64,000 nt of DNA from Conexibacter stalactiti (GTDB lineage Bacteria > Actinomycetota > Thermoleophilia > Solirubrobacterales > Solirubrobacteraceae). A model generated the notes under the pieces. It saw only the letters and a program-made list of their open reading frames with translations. It did not search any database and was not told the origin of the DNA. The translations under genes and the position numbers were made by a program. The DNA lies in NCBI RefSeq assembly GCF_035967765.1, contig NZ_JAYWIT010000011.1. One strand, written 5' to 3'. Of the stretch, positions 59,981 to 64,000 are shown one piece after another. How positions within the stretch are numbered: the first letter of the stretch is position 1; every line of letters begins with the position of its first letter.

Positions 59981-61215
59981 GCCGCCACCTCGACGGGGTT
60001 GGCGTGGGCGGGCGTGGCGTTGCCCGCGGCGCCGGCGTTGGCGCGCACCTGCATCGCGCCGCGGATGATCCGCACGAGCAGCAGGGAGGAGGCCGCGATC
60101 AGCGCCAGCAGCGCGAGGCCGACGCCGTAGGAGCCGGCCGTCTGCTTGATCAGCCCGAGCGCGAACGGGAGGCAGAAGCCGCCGAGGCCGCCGGCCGCGC
60201 CGACGATCCCCGTCATCGCGCCGATCCGCTCCGGGAAGCGCAGGCCGACGAGCTGGAAGACGGCGCCGTTGCCGACCCCGAGCGCGCCCATCGCGATCAC
60301 GAAGGCGACCGCGGTCGCGCCGATCGGCGGCAGGCCGGAGACGAACAGCAGCAGCGCGCCGGCGATCCCGAGCACGCCGGAGAGGACGGTCGTGCCGCCG
60401 AGGCGGTCGCCGAGGTGGCCGCCGATCGGCCGCAGCAGCGAGCCGAGCGCGCCGCCGCAGGCGGCGATCGTCGCGGCCTCGACCTTCGTCAGGCCGTACT
60501 CGTCGTGCAGCAGGATCGGCAGGAAGCTGGTGAGGCCGACGAAGCCGCCGAACGTGATCGCGTAGAGGCCGGCCATGCGGCGGGCGTCGGGCTCCTTCAG
60601 CATCCGCGCCATGCCGCGGGCGCTGAGCGGCGTCGCGGTGCGCGGCGGCTCCTTCGCCAGCAGGATGAAGGCGGTGAAGGCGAGCGCGACCGGTATCAGC
60701 GCCATGCCGAGGACGGCGTGCCAGCCGTAGTGCTCGGCGAGGCGGGGCGCGGCGAGCGTGGCGATCACGGTGCCGGAGTTGCCGGCGCCGGCGATCCCCA
60801 TCGCGAGGCCCTGGAGGCGCGGCGGGTACCAGCGGCTGGCGAGCGGGAGCGCGATCGCGAACGAGGCGCCGGCGACGCCGAGCAGCAGGCCGACGGCGAG
60901 CACCTGCGGCAGCGTCCCGGCCCCCAGCCAGCCCCACAGCAGCGGCGCGACGACGATCGCCATCGAGACCGTGCCGACCTTCTTCGGGCCGATGCGGTCG
61001 CCGAGCAGGCCGAGCACGAGCCGGAAGAACGCCGCCGACAGCAGCGGGATCGCGACGACGACGCCCTTCTCGAACGGTGAGAGGGCGAGGTCCTCGGCGA
61101 TGTAGGCGCCGAGCGCGCCGAGCAGCACCCAGCACATGAAGCTGACGTCGAAGTGGATGAGGGCGGCGCCCAGCGAGGGGGCGTGACCGCTGCGGCGCAG
61201 GTCGTCGATTCGCAT
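59977..61215 (-). CDS. narK: Nitrate/nitrite transporter, MFS NarK/NasA family
   Basis: The 412-residue, 12-helix MFS protein has the nitrate-porter signatures 'GVAGASFAIALPLASRWYPPRLQGLAMGIAGAGNSGTVIA' and 'MGALGVGNGAVFQLVGLRFPERIGAMTGIVGAAGGLGGFCLPFALG'. The latter are the two glycine-rich nitrate signature motifs. It imports nitrate and possibly exports nitrite. It is first in the operon narK-nirB-nirD-nasA. The 194-bp region upstream (61216-61409) separates it from a divergent TetR gene; I could not assign a GlnR or NarL site there with confidence. Confidence 0.93.
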   Translation of the reverse strand: MRIDDLRRSGHAPSLGAALIHFDVSFMCWVLLGALGAYIAEDLALSPFEKGVVVAIPLLSAAFFRLVLGLLGDRIGPKKVGTVSMAIVVAPLLWGWLGAGTLPQVLAVGLLLGVAGASFAIALPLASRWYPPRLQGLAMGIAGAGNSGTVIATLAAPRLAEHYGWHAVLGMALIPVALAFTAFILLAKEPPRTATPLSARGMARMLKEPDARRMAGLYAITFGGFVGLTSFLPILLHDEYGLTKVEAATIAACGGALGSLLRPIGGHLGDRLGGTTVLSGVLGIAGALLLFVSGLPPIGATAVAFVIAMGALGVGNGAVFQLVGLRFPERIGAMTGIVGAAGGLGGFCLPFALGLIKQTAGSYGVGLALLALIAASSLLLVRIIRGAMQVRANAGAAGNATPAHANPVEVAA

Positions 61216-61409
61216 TCGGTGGCTCCCGATTCAGGGTGTGACCACAAGCTACGAGCGCTTCGGAGAACCGTCGCCCTCCCTCTGGCCAACATCCTTTCGC
61301 CGCCCCTCCTCCACACGGTCAAATATGAACCGATCGGGCAAAGTGCCGATTCCGATTGGGGTTCTCAGCGGTTGCCTTCACGCCTCCGGATCGTTACCGT
61401 TCGGTTCAG

Positions 61410-62024
61410 ATGAGACGCGTCGAGATCGACACGCGCCGCCTCGTGGAGGTCTTCTCGCCCGACGGCCTGCACGGCGTGGGGATGGTCGAGATCGCCCGTG
61501 CCACGGGCGTCGCGAAGCCGACGCTCTACCGCAACCACCCCTCCAAGGACGCGCTCTTCCTCGCCGCCGTCGAGGCCGAGGTCGAGCGGCTGCTGGAGCG
61601 GCTCTACGAGACGTGGTCCGACGCGCTCGCGCGCGCGGGCGGGAGCGCGGCGCACGTCGGCGCGGGCGCGGGCGCCTCGCGCGACCCGCTCGCCGACGCG
61701 ATCGCCGCGCTCGCGCGCGAGCTGCTCGCCTACGGCGACGAGCAGCCGGCCGGCTTCCGGCTGCTGTTCACGACCGCCGCCCACGCCGGCTCGACCGTCG
61801 CCGACGACGTCGCCGGCACGCTCGACCGCATCGTCGACCGCCTCACCGAGCTGCTCGCCCGCCACCCCGCCTGGCACGCCGACCCCGCCGACGCCGAGCT
61901 GATCGCCGGCCTCCTGCCCGCGGCCGCCGCCACCGCCCTGCGGCGCGGCGAGGAGCCGTGGGATCGCGACGCCACCGCGACCCGCATCGGGGCTCTGCTG
62001 CGGCCGCCGGTGTTCGGGGCGTGA
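61410..62024 (+). CDS. TetR-family regulator
   Basis: The 204-residue protein has an HTH at about 5-50 ('VEIDTRRLVEVFSPDGLHGVGMVEIARATGVAKPTLYRNHPSKDALFLAAVEAEV'). The C-terminal domain is long and Ala/Arg-rich ('EEPWDRDATATRIGALL' near the end). ATG 61410 has no ribosome binding site and is 15 bp after TTACCGTTCGG, so it is probably leaderless. It is divergent from the nitrate operon and could regulate it, but TetR control of nitrate assimilation would be unusual. It may instead only control itself. Confidence 0.85.
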   Translation: MRRVEIDTRRLVEVFSPDGLHGVGMVEIARATGVAKPTLYRNHPSKDALFLAAVEAEVERLLERLYETWSDALARAGGSAAHVGAGAGASRDPLADAIAALARELLAYGDEQPAGFRLLFTTAAHAGSTVADDVAGTLDRIVDRLTELLARHPAWHADPADAELIAGLLPAAAATALRRGEEPWDRDATATRIGALLRPPVFGA

Positions 62025-62026
62025 TG

Positions 62027-62073
62027 AACAGCGCAGGTTTGTGGTCGCTGGACGACCACAAACCTGCGCTGTT
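62027..62073. terminator. Perfect 21-bp-stem hairpin between convergent genes
   Basis: The left arm (62027-62047, beginning AACAGCGCAGG and ending TGGTCG) and right arm (62053-62073) are exactly complementary around a CTGGA loop. It fills the 52-bp gap between the TetR stop and the lipoprotein stop and can terminate both strands. Its tip, TGGTCGCTGGACGACCA, resembles the tip of the hairpin at 63763-63811. Confidence 0.75.
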
Positions 62074-62076
62074 CCG

Positions 62077-63117
62077 TCAACAGCTCGCGCTGGCCGGCAG
62101 GCTCGCGGCGTTCACGTGCTCGGCGACCCAGTTGGCGAGCTGAGTCAGCTCGCTCGTCCCGGTCTCGTGGCTGCCGTCGGCGGGTTGTGCCGCAATCGCG
62201 ACCGCCAGCGGCTTGCCGTCGACCGTGACGACGCCCATCTGACGGTCGAGATAGCCGCCGTCTTGGCCGGGCACGGAGCCGGGGCCCCAGCCGCCTTTCA
62301 GCTGTGACGACGAGCCGATCGATCCCAGTCCCCAACGCTGCGCTGAGATCGTCTCTCCCATCAGCCCGAGCACCTGCTGCCCTGGCGCGCTGCATGCCAT
62401 CCCGGCAGTGAACTGCGCCTGTGCCGCCAGCGACCAGTCGGTCTGGCCGAACGGTGTGAAGCCGGAGCGCAGCGTCTCCGGCTGGATCGTGGTGCTCGTG
62501 TCGCCGCTGGCCCGCAGCTGGGCGTCTGCTGCTGTCGCCGCTCTCGTCCCGCCGCCCAGTGCGTTCCAGAGATTCGTCGCGGCAGCGTTGTCGGACGCAG
62601 CGATCGCGGCGCTGAGGTCGCCGCTGTCGGCGACCCCCGCTGCGATGGCCGCCATCGCGACGGGCACCTTGCTCGTCGACCAGGCGACGGCGCTCTGGAG
62701 CGAGCCGAGCTGCTCGACCGGTTGGCCGATGCCAACGCCGGAGACGGCGAGGCCGACCGGGCCCGAGAGCGCGCCCGCGAGCTGCTCGAAGCTCTGCTGG
62801 GCGTCGGCAGAGAGGATCGTCCCGCCGCCGGCACTGTCGGCGCCGGCGGGCGGGCGGTTGCTGCCGCCGCGGCTGGCCTGCTCCTCCTCGGGCGTCTGCT
62901 CCGCTCTCGCGGGCTTCTGCTCTTGCTTGAGTCTGGCGACCTGCTCGCGCAGCGCCTCGACCTTCGCCTCCTGCTCGATCGCGCGAGACTCGGCGATGTT
63001 GCCATCGCCCACAGCGTCGGCGACAGCTGTTGAAGCGGTCTCCCCGCCGCTCTCGCCACAAGCGCTGGTCAGTAAGCACACCAGAATTGCGAGCAAAGTG
63101 AGAGCGCGGGCGGGCAT
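62077..63117 (-). CDS. Lipoprotein with coiled coil and class A beta-lactamase-like domain
   Basis: The 346-residue protein has a lipoprotein signal (MPARALTLLAILVCLLTSAC, lipidated C20). A coiled-coil segment follows at about 42-70 ('AIEQEAKVEALREQVARLKQEQ'), then a Pro/Gly-rich linker. From about 105 comes a serine-hydrolase fold resembling class A beta-lactamases: S147-T-S-K150 (SxxK), SDN at 175-177 and a KGG near the end ('LKGGWGPGSVPG'). ATG 63117 is chosen because it opens the signal peptide. It may bind or cleave beta-lactams or modify cell wall; activity is not certain. It is divergent from another coiled-coil lipoprotein. Confidence 0.8.
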   Translation of the reverse strand: MPARALTLLAILVCLLTSACGESGGETASTAVADAVGDGNIAESRAIEQEAKVEALREQVARLKQEQKPARAEQTPEEEQASRGGSNRPPAGADSAGGGTILSADAQQSFEQLAGALSGPVGLAVSGVGIGQPVEQLGSLQSAVAWSTSKVPVAMAAIAAGVADSGDLSAAIAASDNAAATNLWNALGGGTRAATAADAQLRASGDTSTTIQPETLRSGFTPFGQTDWSLAAQAQFTAGMACSAPGQQVLGLMGETISAQRWGLGSIGSSSQLKGGWGPGSVPGQDGGYLDRQMGVVTVDGKPLAVAIAAQPADGSHETGTSELTQLANWVAEHVNAASLPASASC

Positions 63118-63252
63118 CCGCCGAGATGGTGACGGATATCGCTCGGGAACGAAGCGGTACCTGAACGGACGCGTCTTCGTTACTGTGCGGTCGGGGCGAG
63201 GGGCCTCAGCGCTCTGACCAAGCGCCACGTCAGACAGGGACCGAGGACCAGC

Positions 63253-63753
63253 ATGGCATCACGACGAGTCGTCTCCTCAGCGATCGCTGCCGTCGGCATG
63301 GGCGCGATCGCCGCCGTGGCTGCCGGCTGCGGCGGCAGCAGCGAGATCTCTCCGGAGCAGGTTGCAAGCATCAAGACGCAGGCGAAGCGGGAGCTGCAGG
63401 CAGAGCAGCGTCAGAGAGACGCGGATCGCAAGCTGCGTGAGCTTGAGCGTCAGGTAAGAGAGCTCAGAAAGAAGTCGAAGCCCGGCAAGAAGAGAGAGGT
63501 CGGGTCGGCGGCGCCAGCGCCCCCTGGTTCGCCGGGCGGCAACAGCGGTTCGGCGTGCGGCGGCGGAATCTCGGTCAACTCCGTGACGAGCTGTTCGTTC
63601 GCCGCCAACGTCGCGGCGGCGTTCTACGACAGCGGTGCCGGCACGGTCTACGCCACCAGCCCGGTCACTGGCCAGACGTACGCGATGTCGTGCCGCTCTG
63701 GTGTTCCGACCGTTTGCACGGGCGGCAACGGCGCCGCCGTCTATATCCGCTGA
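63253..63753 (+). CDS. Lipoprotein with coiled coil and Cys-rich secreted domain
   Basis: The 166-residue protein has a lipobox (VAAGC, C26), a highly charged coiled coil ('VASIKTQAKRELQAEQRQRDADRKLRELERQVRELRKK', about 38-76), a linker and a C-terminal four-Cys domain. The latter reads 'CGGGISVNSVTSCSFAANVAAAFYDSGAGTVYATSPVTGQTYAMSCRSGVPTVCTGGNGAAVYIR'. This 'TSC.FA.NV ... SPVTG..Y.M.C ... VC.GGN' pattern recurs in exported actinobacterial proteins. It shares layout with the divergent lipoprotein at 62077. Function unknown. Confidence 0.75.
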   Translation: MASRRVVSSAIAAVGMGAIAAVAAGCGGSSEISPEQVASIKTQAKRELQAEQRQRDADRKLRELERQVRELRKKSKPGKKREVGSAAPAPPGSPGGNSGSACGGGISVNSVTSCSFAANVAAAFYDSGAGTVYATSPVTGQTYAMSCRSGVPTVCTGGNGAAVYIR

Positions 63754-63762
63754 GTCGCGAAA

Positions 63763-63811
63763 GAGCACCGGCGAGTCTTGGTCGCTCAGCGACCAAAACT
63801 CGCCGGTGCTC
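63763..63811. terminator. Long hairpin (23-bp stem, one mismatch) after the lipoprotein gene
   Basis: The left arm (63763-63785, GAGCACCGGCGAGT then C then TTGGTCGC) and right arm (63789-63811) pair with a single mismatch around a TCA loop. It begins 10 nt after the lipoprotein stop and ends 7 nt before the stop of the minus-strand gene at the window edge, so it can terminate both. Confidence 0.75.
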
Positions 63812-63817
63812 AGCGGG

Positions 63818-64000
63818 TCACCGTCTCCCGCGCCCTCTTCTCCCACCTCTTCTCGCCGCTCTTCTCGGTGCCGCTCTCACCGTCACGTCGAGCGTGCGGG
63901 AGCCGGCGCCGGCGGCGTTGAAGTCGCCCGTCCACTGGGCGACGAAGCGCGAGGTGCCGCGTGGGACGTTCCAGCTCGCGACGAACGTGCCGTTGGCGGC
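63818..64000 (-). CDS. C-terminal end of an exported beta-sandwich protein, 5' part outside window
   Basis: Sixty residues are visible before the TGA at 63820-63818: 'AANGTFVASWNVPRGTSRFVAQWTGDFNAAGAGSRTLDVTV', which resembles the end of an Ig-like repeat. A strongly basic tail (RAAPRRAARRGGRRGRGRR) follows, encoded mainly by AGA and CGG codons. The frame is open to the window edge. The protein is probably secreted, by analogy to other basic-tailed exported proteins in this window. Confidence 0.6.
   Translation of the reverse strand, partial: AANGTFVASWNVPRGTSRFVAQWTGDFNAAGAGSRTLDVTVRAAPRRAARRGGRRGRGRR

Noticed and set aside
61216..61409. GlnR or NarL binding sites upstream of the nitrate operon
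   Set aside because: GTTAC-like and GTCAAATATGAAC-like words exist, but none matches a full consensus with correct spacing, so no site is called.
63754..64000. A plus-strand gene at the right end
   Set aside because: The plus strand there has no frame with coding character. The minus strand carries the C-terminal end of a beta-sandwich protein instead.

Overview
The window is a chromosomal segment of a very GC-rich bacterium. The best guess is an actinobacterium of the Thermoleophilia / Solirubrobacterales type (Conexibacter-like). The reasons are high G+C, gene families typical of soil actinobacteria, many GTG and probably leaderless starts, and heavy use of the Arg codon AGA in otherwise GC-saturated genes. 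This placement is an inference; no rRNA or marker gene is present. No tRNA, rRNA, CRISPR array, insertion sequence or prophage was seen.

Layout. 1-4903: an edge-truncated BTAD/AAA regulator on the minus strand, then a plus-strand run of methyltransferase, GNAT and DedA membrane protein. 4908-7393: a response regulator, a PspC-domain histidine kinase and a stand-alone PspC protein in one minus-strand operon. 7512-11100: two small membrane proteins and an exported purple acid phosphatase with a collagen-like tail. 11144-22580: two large exported glycosidases (GH106-like and GH78-like, both rhamnosidase families) flank a three-gene operon of circularly permuted ATP-grasp, alpha-E and transglutaminase-like proteins. 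22617-29341: a DrrAB-type ABC exporter with a divergent TetR and a strong operator, an ABC-F protein with a structured leader, an alpha/beta hydrolase with a divergent TetR, and an AraC regulator. 29374-34214: PhoD-like phosphatase, small protein, molybdopterin oxidoreductase with a divergent LmrA-type TetR. 34264-44874: DUF4160/DUF2442 pair, NTF2-like protein, a membrane/PI-PLC-like fusion, hydrolase, two CNNM/CorC-type proteins, NhaA, ChrA, UppP and a DJ-1/PfpI protein. 44858-48666: SnoaL-like protein, second Asp-nucleophile hydrolase with LmrA-type TetR, a foreign-looking winged-helix/nucleotidyltransferase pair, SoxR. 48670-53567: zinc-type CDF exporter, SDR, and a DesT-like regulator with its desC/desB-type reductase and desaturase. 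53564-61215: a tight assimilatory nitrate operon (transporter, NirB, NirD, NasA fused to a flavoprotein and BFD domain). 61410-64000: a TetR, two divergent coiled-coil lipoproteins (one with a beta-lactamase-like fold), two very long intergenic hairpins, and the end of another exported protein.

The least ordinary material is the winged-helix/nucleotidyltransferase pair at 46930-48171 with its 28-bp operator and atypical codon use, the hairpin leader of the ABC-F gene at 26886-26951, and the long hairpins at 62027-62073 and 63763-63811.
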